64,000 nt of DNA from contig NZ_JSFH01000008.1 of the NCBI RefSeq assembly GCF_000784835.1, forward strand, positions 1 to 64,000. Reading direction: 5' to 3'. The translations under genes and the position numbers were made by a program. Position 1 is the stretch's first letter, and every line of letters starts with the position of its first letter. Positions 1-7,687 of this stretch are shown here, piece after piece. The notes under the pieces were generated by a model, which did not search any database, was not told the origin of the DNA, and was given only the letters and a program-made list of their open reading frames with translations. The stretch is from Thermotoga sp. Mc24. GTDB taxonomy: Bacteria; Thermotogota; Thermotogae; Thermotogales; Thermotogaceae.

Positions 1-16
1 CTTTTGAACTCAACGG

Positions 17-1521
17 GTTTCAATAGTTCCTTAGAGGTATGGAAACGTCGTTCGACGAGCTTTTGTTAGATCAAAGCGTGAAAGTTTCAATAGTTCCTTA
101 GAGGTATGGAAACGGCTTCTTCACTCTAATCTCACCCTCACCTGCTTCTGTTTCAATAGTTCCTTAGAGGTATGGAAACTGTGGGAAAGGAGGTGTAAAC
201 ATGGCAGATATCCCCAAGTTTCAATAGTTCCTTAGAGGTATGGAAACTACGAATACCGTGCGGGAGCTCAGACAGTCGTATTCGGTTTCAATAGTTCCTT
301 AGAGGTATGGAAACAACGAGGTTCGCTGAGACGAGTGTGTAGTCTCCTCCCTGTTTCAATAGTTCCTTAGAGGTATGGAAACTCTTTCGAATATCCCTGT
401 GCCGTGAGTCGTCTATATGGTTTCAATAGTTCCTTAGAGGTATGGAAACTTTCAATAGTATTGATAATGTATTCTCCAGAAGGAAGTTTCAATAGTTCCT
501 TAGAGGTATGGAAACACAAAGACATCGTACACAACTCCTTCCCCGGTCTTGTTTCAATAGTTCCTTAGAGGTATGGAAACCAATATGTGCCGTATTTCAA
601 ACTTGGAGGTGTGCGCTATTAGTTTCAATAGTTCCTTAGAGGTATGGAAACCTCACATCACTGTGAGCGTAAACCTTCATAACTCCCAGTTTCAATAGTT
701 CCTTAGAGGTATGGAAACCTATCAAGAAGCAATCGAAACAAACAAAACAGTGCAAGTTTCAATAGTTCCTTAGAGGTATGGAAACTTCGCTATATCGAGC
801 ATAGCTGGGATAACTTCTTCGTGTTTCAATAGTTCCTTAGAGGTATGGAAACTTCTTCATCAACGAGGATCACCTCCCCATCTCCCAGTTTCAATAGTTC
901 CTTAGAGGTATGGAAACTAAACACATCGGCATCCCTTGGGCTGAGAGAAACAGGTTTCAATAGTTCCTTAGAGGTATGGAAACTATGTTCCCAAATATTC
1001 ATAGTATGGTTGTTCAGCGGTTTCAATAGTTCCTTAGAGGTATGGAAACCGAGATACGGCACTTGTAATGAACCACTCATCGTATCTCCAGTTTCAATAG
1101 TTCCTTAGAGGTATGGAAACCTAAGCTCTCTAATATCGAATATTCCTTTCTCAGGAGTTTCAATAGTTCCTTAGAGGTATGGAAACAGATACAACACAAT
1201 CTGTTGCAGGTGAGACAATAAGTTTCAATAGTTCCTTAGAGGTATGGAAACGCCTCCAGTGTCACAGTATCAGATGTCTGAAGCTCCTGTTTCAATAGTT
1301 CCTTAGAGGTATGGAAACAAGGTTCTGGAGTACTCCTCAATGCATTTGCTCACTCTTTGTTTCAATAGTTCCTTAGAGGTATGGAAACCCGTGACGGTTT
1401 TGGATCTGTTCACGAGTATGTCGTGTTTCAATACTTCCTTAGAGGTATGGAAACGCTCCCTCCTGCAGTCGTGGTCCACGATATTGAATCAGTTTCAATG
1501 CATCTTCAGAGGTACAAGAAC
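17..1521 (+). CRISPR. CRISPR array, 22 intact repeats plus a degenerate terminal repeat
   Basis: Thirty-base repeats begin GTTTCAATAGTTCC and end AGGTATGGAAAC. They start at 17, 84, 150, 218, 285, 353, 420, 486, 551, 622, 689, 756, 823, 888, 954, 1020, 1091, 1157, 1222, 1289, 1359 and 1425, with a decayed copy at 1492-1521. The spacers are 35-41 bp and all different. The repeat at 1425 has C instead of G at position 10. The GAAAC 3' end resembles the 5' handle of type I-B/III crRNAs, so transcription is probably left to right. Decay at the right end marks it as leader-distal, so the leader and newest spacers lie left of the window. No cas genes are in view. The repeat closely resembles Thermotoga CRISPR repeats. 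Confidence 0.98.
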
Positions 1522-1543
1522 AAAAATTTGATGAAAAGAGGAA

Positions 1544-1574
1544 AGCAGGGATTAATACCCCTGCTTTTTTATTT
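1544..1574 (+). terminator. intrinsic terminator after the CRISPR array
   Basis: A 7-bp stem (AGCAGGG with CCCTGCT) and an 8-nt loop are followed by a run of T residues. It lies 22 bp past the last decayed repeat and before the celA start, so it would end the array transcript and separate it from the endoglucanase operon. Confidence 0.8.
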
Positions 1575-1612
1575 ATTGGGTGTATTTAGTTCTATTTGCG
1601 AATTTTCAGATT

Positions 1613-1640
1613 TTGAATGTAAACATTTTCATAATAAGAT
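1613..1640 (+). promoter_or_regulatory. weak candidate promoter for celA
   Basis: TTGAAT (1613-1618) and TAAGAT (1635-1640) are 16 bp apart in the AT-rich gap between the terminator and celA. The predicted start site would nearly touch the ribosome binding site, so this assignment is tentative. Confidence 0.35.
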
Positions 1641-1657
1641 GTTTTCTGGAGGTGATA

Positions 1658-2434
1658 ATGGTGGTACTGATGACAAAACCGGGAACATCGGATTTTGTGT
1701 GGAATGGCATTCCCCTTTCCATGGAGCTGAATCTGTGGAACATAAAGGAATACTCCGGTTCTGTAACTATGAAATTCAACGGTGAAAAGATAACTTTCGA
1801 CGCGGACATTCAGAATCTTTCTCCAAAGGAACCAGAAAGGTACATTCTCGGTTATCCCGAGTTTTATTACGGTTACAAACCCTGGGAAAATCACACGGCA
1901 GAAGGCTCGAAACTTCCGGTACCAGTTTCCTCTATGAAATCACTTTCCGTTGAAGTCTCTTTCGACATTCACCACGAACCGTCTCTGCCTTTGAACTTTG
2001 CCATGGAAACATGGCTCACAAGAGAAAAGTATCAGACGGAAGCATCGATCGGCGATGTTGAAATCATGGTCTGGTTCTATTTCAACAATCTCACACCCGG
2101 AGGCGAAAAGATAGAAGAGTTCACGATCCCGTTCATGCTGAACGGAGAGAGTGTCAAAGGTACCTGGGAACTGTGGCACGCGGAGTGGGGATGGGACTAC
2201 CTCGCTTTCCGTTTGAAGGATCCCGTGAAGGAAGGAAAGGTGAAGTTCGACGTGAGGCATTTTCTCGATGCCGCCGGAAAAGCTCTTTCGAGTTCTGCTC
2301 GAGTGAAAGATTTTGAAGATCTTTACTTCACTGTCTGGGAAATCGGAACAGAATTTGGAAGTCCGGAGACAAAAAGTGCGCAATTCGGGTGGAAGTTTGA
2401 AAACTTCTCTATTGATCTGGAGGTGAGAGAATGA
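1658..2434 (+). CDS. celA: endo-1,4-beta-glucanase Cel12A (GH12), cytoplasmic form
   Basis: Hydrolyses internal beta-1,4 bonds of soluble cellulose and mixed-linkage glucan. The 258-residue product is a single GH12 beta-jelly-roll domain. The nucleophile Glu135 is in GDVEIMVWF and the acid/base Glu232 is in WEIGTEFG. The start is the ATG at 1658, behind TGGAGGTGATA; upstream in-frame codons lack a binding site and family similarity. There is no signal peptide, so it probably acts inside the cell on imported oligosaccharides, unlike its downstream neighbour. The stop overlaps the next start (ATGA), so the two are cotranscribed and translationally coupled. It is nearly identical, as far as I recall it, to T. 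maritima TM1524. Confidence 0.96.
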   Translation: MVVLMTKPGTSDFVWNGIPLSMELNLWNIKEYSGSVTMKFNGEKITFDADIQNLSPKEPERYILGYPEFYYGYKPWENHTAEGSKLPVPVSSMKSLSVEVSFDIHHEPSLPLNFAMETWLTREKYQTEASIGDVEIMVWFYFNNLTPGGEKIEEFTIPFMLNGESVKGTWELWHAEWGWDYLAFRLKDPVKEGKVKFDVRHFLDAAGKALSSSARVKDFEDLYFTVWEIGTEFGSPETKSAQFGWKFENFSIDLEVRE

Positions 2435-3255
2435 GGTGGGCAGTTCTTCTGATGGTGGTGTTTTCCGCTCTGCTCTTTTCCTCTGAAGTGGTTCTCACGA
2501 GCGTTGGTGCAACAGACATTTCCTTCAACGGATTTCCAGTCACCATGGAGCTCAACTTCTGGAACGTGAAATCTTACGAGGGAGAAACATGGCTCAAATT
2601 CGATGGAGAAAAGGTTGAGTTCTACGCGGATTTGTACAACATCGTTCTTCAGAATCCAGACAGCTGGGTGCATGGTTATCCGGAGATCTACTACGGTTAC
2701 AAGCCCTGGGCGGGACACAACAGCGGCGTGGAATTTCTTCCTGTGAAGGTGAAAGATCTTCCAGATTTCTACGTGACTCTTGATTACTCGATCTGGTACG
2801 AAAACAACCTGCCTATCAACCTTGCCATGGAGACGTGGATCACGAAGAGTCCCGACCAGACTTCTGTTTCTTCGGGTGACGCAGAGATCATGGTTTGGTT
2901 CTACAACAACGTCCTGATGCCCGGTGGTCAGAAAGTGGATGAGTTCACCACAACAGTCGAGATAAACGGTGTGAAGCAGGAAGCAAAGTGGGATGTTTAC
3001 TTCGCACCGTGGGGATGGGATTACATTGCTTTCAGACTGACAACGCCGATGAAAGAAGGAAAGGTAAAAATCAACGTGAAGGACTTCGTTCAGAAAGCCG
3101 CGGAAGTTGTCAAAAAACACTCAACAAGAATAGACAATTTCGAAGAGCTGTATTTCTGCGTCTGGGAGATCGGAACGGAGTTTGGAGATCCAAACACAAC
3201 AGCGGCTAAATTCGGCTGGACCTTCAGAGACTTCTCCGTCGAAGTTGTAAAATAA
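2431..3255 (+). CDS. celB: exported endo-1,4-beta-glucanase Cel12B (GH12)
   Basis: Paralogue of the preceding enzyme, 274 residues, with the same GH12 motifs: GDAEIMVWF carries the nucleophile and WEIGTEFG the acid/base glutamate. It differs by an N-terminal signal peptide (positively charged start, then a hydrophobic run to about residue 18), which predicts secretion to the periplasm or toga and action on extracellular glucans. The pair looks like a tandem duplication in which one copy gained or kept an export signal. It overlaps celA by 4 bp and ends 20 bp before a strong terminator, so the operon has only these two genes. The length matches T. maritima TM1525. Confidence 0.96.
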   Translation: MRWAVLLMVVFSALLFSSEVVLTSVGATDISFNGFPVTMELNFWNVKSYEGETWLKFDGEKVEFYADLYNIVLQNPDSWVHGYPEIYYGYKPWAGHNSGVEFLPVKVKDLPDFYVTLDYSIWYENNLPINLAMETWITKSPDQTSVSSGDAEIMVWFYNNVLMPGGQKVDEFTTTVEINGVKQEAKWDVYFAPWGWDYIAFRLTTPMKEGKVKINVKDFVQKAAEVVKKHSTRIDNFEELYFCVWEIGTEFGDPNTTAAKFGWTFRDFSVEVVK

Positions 3256-3275
3256 AGCACAGAATCACCAACGAG

Positions 3276-3306
3276 AAAGGCGGGGGCTTCCCTGCCTTTT
3301 TCTTTT
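3276..3306 (+). terminator. intrinsic terminator after celB
   Basis: A 10-bp stem (AAAGGCGGGG with CCCTGCCTTT, one G-T pair) and a short loop are followed by TTTCTTTT. It closes the celA-celB operon. Confidence 0.85.
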
Positions 3307-3332
3307 GGTAAATTATACACAAGTAGTATAAT
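3305..3332 (+). promoter_or_regulatory. promoter of the ferritin-like gene
   Basis: TTGGTA (3305-3310), a 16-bp spacer and a perfect TATAAT (3327-3332) lie 42 bp before the start codon of the diiron protein gene. The -35 overlaps the tail of the celB terminator. Confidence 0.65.
3312..3332. promoter_or_regulatory. inverted repeat over the -10 box, candidate Rrf2 operator
   Basis: ATTATAC (3312-3318) and GTATAAT (3326-3332) form perfect 7-bp arms around a 7-bp spacer. The right arm contains the TATAAT box, so a bound dimer would block RNA polymerase. The adjacent convergent gene encodes an Rrf2-family repressor, which makes local control plausible. Part of the symmetry follows from the -10 consensus itself. 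Confidence 0.5.
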
Positions 3333-3374
3333 ATTCTATGCAATGTGTGAAAATCAGAACAATGAGGTGATTCT

Positions 3375-3812
3375 ATGAAAGTAAGCGACATTCTGACGAT
3401 GGCTATCAGGCTGGAGGAGGAAGGCGAAAGATTCTACAGAGAACTCTCAGAACATTTTGATGGAGAGATAAAAAAGACTTTCCTTGAGCTTGCCGATCAG
3501 GAAAGGATTCATGCGGAAATCTTTAGAAAGATGTCAGACCAGGAAAACTGGGATGAGGTGGATTCTTATCTCGCGGGATACGCTTTCTATGAGGTTTTTC
3601 CTGACACGAGTGAAATTTTAAGGAGAAAGGATCTAACCTTGAAAGAGGTTCTGGATATAGCCATATCCGTTGAAAAAGACAGCATAATTCTCTACTATGA
3701 ACTCAAAGATGGTCTTGTGAATTCCGATGCACAGAAAACAGTGAAAAAGATCATCGATCAGGAAAAAGAACATCTAAGAAAGCTTCTCGAGATGAAACGT
3801 GAAAGTACCTGA
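3375..3812 (+). CDS. ferritin-like diiron-carboxylate protein (rubrerythrin-type four-helix bundle)
   Basis: A 145-residue all-helical protein with the ExxH-type metal ligands of the ferritin/rubrerythrin superfamily: E15-E18, QERIH near 42-46, E99, and QEKEH near 130-134. It lacks the rubredoxin domain of true rubrerythrins, so an electron donor would be a separate protein. A role in peroxide or oxygen detoxification, or in iron handling, is likely in an anaerobe, but the substrate is not known from sequence. ATG at 3375 follows GAGGTGA. Its 3' end overlaps the convergent Rrf2 gene by 39 bp. It resembles T. maritima TM1526, a structural-genomics target of unknown function. Confidence 0.8.
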   Translation: MKVSDILTMAIRLEEEGERFYRELSEHFDGEIKKTFLELADQERIHAEIFRKMSDQENWDEVDSYLAGYAFYEVFPDTSEILRRKDLTLKEVLDIAISVEKDSIILYYELKDGLVNSDAQKTVKKIIDQEKEHLRKLLEMKREST

Positions 3813-4196
3813 GGCGATATCTTTGATGGTGATGTTAGAAAACAGATCTTTCAAATAATCGGAAAGCCAGTTCCAGAAGTATTTTACCCTGCAGGCCCTG
3901 TAATTCTTGCACCGGCTGTTGCAGTCCACAATAACAAGGTCTTTTTCAAAGACGCTGATAACATCCAGAAACGATATTTCGTCTGGCGACTTTGCAAGAA
4001 CAAAACCACCGTTTTTTCCTTTGATCGAATTCACAAGGCCCGATCTTTTGAGGTAATGAAGGACTTTCAAGGCGAAATTTCTGGTGATGAGTTCTTTCTC
4101 AGCGAGTTCCGAAGAAGACATAGGTCTGTTCTCCAGCGACAATCTCACGAGAAGTCTAAGAGCGTATCTCACGTGTTTTTGACACTTTCCAAACAT
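3774..4196 (-). CDS. Rrf2-family transcriptional regulator
   Basis: Winged-helix protein of about 140 residues. The N-terminal helix-turn-helix resembles IscR/NsrR. The central DCNSRCKNYRACRV has three cysteines spaced CX3CX5C, in the position that ligates an Fe-S cluster in IscR and NsrR, so redox or iron sensing is likely. The start is the ATG at 4196: GGAGG stands 8 nt before it, whereas the GTG at 4205 overlaps the binding site. It is convergent with the ferritin-like gene and shares 39 bp with it. The palindrome on that gene's promoter is the obvious candidate target. The divergent neighbour is the UbiA-type prenyltransferase. Confidence 0.9.
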   Translation of the reverse strand: MFGKCQKHVRYALRLLVRLSLENRPMSSSELAEKELITRNFALKVLHYLKRSGLVNSIKGKNGGFVLAKSPDEISFLDVISVFEKDLVIVDCNSRCKNYRACRVKYFWNWLSDYLKDLFSNITIKDIASGTFTFHLEKLS

Positions 4197-4223
4197 CAAG
4201 CGCACCTCCAGGAGGGATAGATA

Positions 4224-5093
4224 GTGAAGTATTTCGTAGCTGTGAGACCGTTTTCCTTCGTTGCAAGTGCTTTTCCTGTTACTGTGGGAGCCATGCTGGC
4301 TGAGGAATTTTCCTTGATCAGATACATTCTATCACTGATTGCTTCCATTTTCCTACATGCAGGTGTCAACACAACGAACGATTATTTCGATTACAAAAAA
4401 GGTGTAGATACTAAAGATTCTCTTGGTTCGAGTGGACTTCTTGTTTCCGGGAAAATAACACCACGCGAAGAGCTCCTTTTGAGTGTTTTCTGTTACGCGG
4501 TGAGTGTGGTTCTGGGGCTTGTTCTCATAAAGATCTCTGGACCTGCTCTGCTGTGGCTGGGACTTACTGGTCTGGTTCTCGGGTACGCTTACACTGGGCA
4601 TCCGTTCTATCTGAAATACAAATCCCTTGGTATGTTTCTCGTGTTTATTCTCATGGGACCCCTGATGGTGCTGGGAGCCTATTATGTTCAGACGGGAAGG
4701 TTCTCACTGGAAGCACTTCTGGTCTCTATTCCCGTGGGGATCGCTACAGATCTCATTCTCCTCGCCAATGAAATCAGAGACTCCGAGTTTGACAGAAGAA
4801 GTGGTATCAAAACCCTTCCTATTTTGATCGGAGACAGAGCAGCGTCTTTTCTCTACGCGGTCCTCACTGGTTTGATCTACGTCTTTATCGTGATCCTCGT
4901 ATCGACGGGTGTTTTTAGAGTAATCTCTCTTGTCAGCTTAGTTTCTCTTCCGCTGTACATACGGGTGATAAAGCAGTTGTTTCAAAAATCAGCGGGAAGG
5001 AAAAATGCACGAGAGATCGCTGACGTTGATAAAATGAGTGCGCTGGCGGAAATGATACTCTTTGTTTCTATGATTTTGGGACTTTTGAGGTGA
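4224..5093 (+). CDS. UbiA-family polyprenyltransferase (MenA/DmkA-like)
   Basis: Integral membrane protein of 289 residues with about eight hydrophobic helices. The first aspartate motif is in NTTNDYFDYKKGVDTKD (near 49-65) and the second in NEIRDSEFDRRSG (near 180-192). Both bind the Mg-diphosphate of the prenyl donor. MenA-type enzymes of this family attach a polyprenyl tail to 1,4-dihydroxy-2-naphthoate in menaquinone synthesis. GTG start at 4224 with AGGAGGG upstream. It heads the cluster that contains EtfABCX, whose proposed acceptor is menaquinone, and octaprenyl-diphosphate synthase, which supports the quinone assignment. The aromatic substrate cannot be read from sequence. Confidence 0.82.
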   Translation: MKYFVAVRPFSFVASAFPVTVGAMLAEEFSLIRYILSLIASIFLHAGVNTTNDYFDYKKGVDTKDSLGSSGLLVSGKITPREELLLSVFCYAVSVVLGLVLIKISGPALLWLGLTGLVLGYAYTGHPFYLKYKSLGMFLVFILMGPLMVLGAYYVQTGRFSLEALLVSIPVGIATDLILLANEIRDSEFDRRSGIKTLPILIGDRAASFLYAVLTGLIYVFIVILVSTGVFRVISLVSLVSLPLYIRVIKQLFQKSAGRKNAREIADVDKMSALAEMILFVSMILGLLR

Positions 5094-5098
5094 TGCCG

Positions 5099-5719
5099 AT
5101 GGTTAAAAGAATCTCTGAGATAAGTTTCCTTTCAGTTTTGATCGGACTTTTTTTAGGATGGTATTTCGTCTTTCAGGTGAATATGCTCGATTTCTGGTGG
5201 AGAATGTTCATGACCACTCTGATTTTTTCTGTGATTTCGATCTTTCTTGGCGGAAAGAGGAACATAAAGCCAAATAAGTACGAGGCGCCCCTTGCGATCT
5301 ACTCCGCTGCAGCAGCTTATCTTCTTTTCGTCGTTGGATATTTGATTTCGCTTTTGATTCCTCCGTTTCACAGGGATGTTGTCAGTGTTTACGGACTCGC
5401 GGAAGGGCAAAATGCATTGAAAGTGATCATTCTTCTCGTGTTCATAGCCTTTTTTGAAGAGATCATATGGCGTGGTTTTGTAACAGAATTCCTTCTCCAA
5501 CGGCTGGACGTTGTTCCTTCAATACTGATCTCTTCGCTTCTTTACAGCGTAGTCCACGTGTTCACTGGAAATATGGCTTTGATAGTGGGGGCGTTTGTCC
5601 TTGGGATAATTCTTTCTCTTCTTTATGTGATCACTGGAAAGGTCAGCACACCAGCTTTTGCGCATGCGCTGTGGAGCCTTCTCATATTCGTTGTTTTGCC
5701 TCTGAAAGGGGGTTTTTGA
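5099..5719 (+). CDS. CPBP-family intramembrane metalloprotease (CAAX/Abi type)
   Basis: About 206 residues with six to seven membrane helices. The three CPBP motifs are present: FFEEIIWRGFV (paired Glu and Arg), VVHVFTGN (His) and FAHALWS (His). These are the metal and catalytic residues of Rce1-like proteases. Substrates of bacterial members are mostly unknown; some act in bacteriocin immunity or in protein maturation at the membrane. The ATG at 5099 is chosen because GAGGTG lies 6 nt upstream; GTG/ATG codons at 5090-5095 sit inside that site. It follows the prenyltransferase by 5 bp and is directly followed by a micropeptide gene, so it belongs to the etf operon. Confidence 0.85.
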   Translation: MVKRISEISFLSVLIGLFLGWYFVFQVNMLDFWWRMFMTTLIFSVISIFLGGKRNIKPNKYEAPLAIYSAAAAYLLFVVGYLISLLIPPFHRDVVSVYGLAEGQNALKVIILLVFIAFFEEIIWRGFVTEFLLQRLDVVPSILISSLLYSVVHVFTGNMALIVGAFVLGIILSLLYVITGKVSTPAFAHALWSLLIFVVLPLKGGF

Positions 5720-5824
5720 ATGAAAGCACTGAAGCTGATAATCGAGTTTCCGGTTGCTGCAGCTGTTCTCATGTTCGTGGGATTTGACCTTTGGAGGAGA
5801 TATCTGAGGAGGCGAAGAGCATGA
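5720..5824 (+). CDS. 34-residue single-span membrane micropeptide coupled to etfB
   Basis: ATG at 5720 directly follows the CPBP stop codon. The product begins MKALKLIIEFPVAAAV, continues hydrophobic to FDLWRRY, and ends in an arginine cluster (RRRR), giving one N-out/C-in transmembrane helix by the positive-inside rule. Its TGA overlaps the etfB ATG (ATGA), the usual sign of translational coupling, and AGGAGG for etfB lies inside its last codons. It has no recognisable domain. Its position suggests a membrane anchor or small subunit for the membrane-associated Etf complex, but this is inference. It is short enough to be missed by routine annotation. Confidence 0.6.
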   Translation: MKALKLIIEFPVAAAVLMFVGFDLWRRYLRRRRA

Positions 5825-6678
5825 ATGTGGTTGTCTGTATCAAACAGGTTCCCGATACAACGAACGTCAGAATCGACAGAAAAACGAACAACCTTGTGAG
5901 AGAAGGTGTCCCGTCTATCATAAATCCCGATGATGAAAGGGCACTCGAACTTGCCTCACAATTGAAAGAAAAATTCGGAGCCACGGTTTATGTGATCACT
6001 ATGGGACCACCGCAGGCGAAAGAGGCTCTGAAGGATGCCATTGCCTTCGGTCTCGATGAAGCAGTCCATTTGAGCGACAGGACGTTCGCGGGAGCGGATA
6101 CGCTCGCCACGACGTACACACTTTACTGGGGAATAAAGAAGATCGAAGAAAGAATAGGAAAGATAGATCTCATTTTGACAGGAAAGCAGGCGGTGGATGG
6201 AGACACCGGTCAGGTGGGACCTGGTCTTGCTACAAGATTCGGATACGCGCTCGGTGCCTACGTCGTTCGAATAGAGGAAATAGATCCAGAGAAAAAAGAG
6301 ATGGTGATAGTCAGAAGACTGGACCAGGGATTTGAAAAGATACGGCTCAAACTGCCAGCGGTTCTCACAATCACGGATGAGCTGAACAAACCGAGGTACG
6401 CAGATCTGCCCAATCTCATCAGGGCGATCAGGTACGAGCCCATCGTCTGGACTCACAAAGATCTGGGTCTCGATCCAAAAAAATGTGGATTCTTTGGATC
6501 ACCTACAAGGGTTGTGAGCACAAACATACCCCCGGCGAGAAAAGGTGGAGACATCATTTCAAAAAATGAAGATCCGGAAGTGGCAGCGGAGAAACTCATA
6601 GAAGCTTTGAAAAAATTTGAAGCCGTTCGACTCGTGGAAGCGTTGAAACCTGTGTTGGAAGGTGAGAAAGATGAGTGA
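5821..6678 (+). CDS. etfB: electron transfer flavoprotein beta subunit (bifurcating EtfB/FixA)
   Basis: 285 residues, starting MNVVVCIKQVPDT, typical of EtfB. EtfB binds the NADH-contacting part of the complex and, with EtfA, the bifurcating FAD. The enzyme oxidises NADH and splits the electron pair: one to ferredoxin through EtfX, one to quinone through EtfC. The conserved GKQAVDGDTGQVGP (near 121-134) is the family's nucleotide-binding segment. The ATG at 5821 is preferred over an upstream in-frame start because AGGAGG is 7 nt before it and it couples to the micropeptide stop. It overlaps etfA by 8 bp. The T. maritima EtfABCX complex has been characterised biochemically and structurally. 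Confidence 0.95.
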   Translation: MNVVVCIKQVPDTTNVRIDRKTNNLVREGVPSIINPDDERALELASQLKEKFGATVYVITMGPPQAKEALKDAIAFGLDEAVHLSDRTFAGADTLATTYTLYWGIKKIEERIGKIDLILTGKQAVDGDTGQVGPGLATRFGYALGAYVVRIEEIDPEKKEMVIVRRLDQGFEKIRLKLPAVLTITDELNKPRYADLPNLIRAIRYEPIVWTHKDLGLDPKKCGFFGSPTRVVSTNIPPARKGGDIISKNEDPEVAAEKLIEALKKFEAVRLVEALKPVLEGEKDE

Positions 6679-7687
6679 GAAAAAGATAATTTTCGTCCTC
6701 ATAGAACATCACGGTGGAAAAGCTCATCCTGTTTCCTGGGAACTCATTGGAAAGGCAAGAGATCTCGCCTCGAAACTGGAAAATTCAGAAGTATGGGGTG
6801 TTTTGCTGGGAGAAGGTCTGGAGAGTGTGGCAAAAGAAGCAATTCAACGCGGAGCGGACAAAGTTCTTTATGTTAAGAACAGGGAATTCAACACGTATGT
6901 GAACTATCTCTACAAGAAAGCCCTCGTGGATATGGTGAGAAAGTACAGACCGGAGATATTCTTAATAGGTGCAACTCTCGAGGGAAGAGAGCTCGCTGGA
7001 ATGGTGGCAACAGAACTTGAAACAGGTCTGACTGCCGATTGCACAGGACTGGATATAATACCGGACAAAAAGCTTCTTGCCATGACGAGGCCCACATTTG
7101 GTGGAAACCTCATGGCAACCATCATGTGTCCGGATCACAGACCGCAGATGGCAACGGTGAGACCGGGTGTTATGAAAGAGCTTCCGCCGGATCCAGAGAG
7201 AACGGGAGAGATCATAGAAGAGGAGTACGATTTAGGAACTTTTGACAAACTGATCGAGATTCTGGAAACCATACCGCTTCAGACCCAGGTGAACCTCGAG
7301 TACGCTCCGGTTGTGGTAGCAGGTGGAAAAGGAGTTGGGGGACCGGAAGGTTTCAAGAAATTGAAGGAACTCGCGGATCTCCTTGGAGGAGAAGTGGGAG
7401 CTTCAAGGGCGGCTGTGAAAGCTGGATGGATTTCTCCAGAGCATCAGGTTGGCCAGACCGGAAAAACTGTGAGGCCCGTTCTATACTTCGCGTGTGGCAT
7501 TTCCGGTGCGATCCAGCACGTGGTTGGAATAAAAGAGTCAGAAATAATAGTGGCCATAAACATAGATGAGAAAGCACCAATATTCGATATAGCCGATATA
7601 GGGATCGTTGGTGACCTGCACAAAGTAGTTCCCGCTCTCACTGCAAAACTCAGAGAGCTTCTGAACAAAAGCGGGGTGAAAAAATGA
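6671..7687 (+). CDS. etfA: electron transfer flavoprotein alpha subunit (EtfA/FixB)
   Basis: 338 residues. The C-terminal FAD-binding domain is clear: VVVAGGKGVGGPEGF, SRAAVKAGW, and the signature QVGQTGKTVRPVLYFACGIS, with GAIQHVVGI after it. EtfA carries the second FAD, which passes electrons towards EtfC. ATG at 6671 has AAGGTG just upstream and lies 8 bp inside the end of etfB. The stop overlaps the etfC ATG (ATGA). Stoichiometric expression of the four subunits by translational coupling is likely. Confidence 0.95.
   Translation: MSEKKIIFVLIEHHGGKAHPVSWELIGKARDLASKLENSEVWGVLLGEGLESVAKEAIQRGADKVLYVKNREFNTYVNYLYKKALVDMVRKYRPEIFLIGATLEGRELAGMVATELETGLTADCTGLDIIPDKKLLAMTRPTFGGNLMATIMCPDHRPQMATVRPGVMKELPPDPERTGEIIEEEYDLGTFDKLIEILETIPLQTQVNLEYAPVVVAGGKGVGGPEGFKKLKELADLLGGEVGASRAAVKAGWISPEHQVGQTGKTVRPVLYFACGISGAIQHVVGIKESEIIVAINIDEKAPIFDIADIGIVGDLHKVVPALTAKLRELLNKSGVKK

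Noticed and set aside
826-1108. Reading frames on both strands within the CRISPR array, including repeated FNSSLEVWK-like peptides
   Set aside because: They are translations of the 30-bp repeats; no ribosome binding site or family similarity.
1580-1657. A 26-residue N-terminal extension of Cel12A
   Set aside because: The extension lacks a binding site and family match; ATG 1658 has a strong one.
1381-1785. A 134-codon frame running from the last repeats over the celA start
   Set aside because: It crosses a CRISPR repeat and the terminator and shadows celA in another frame.
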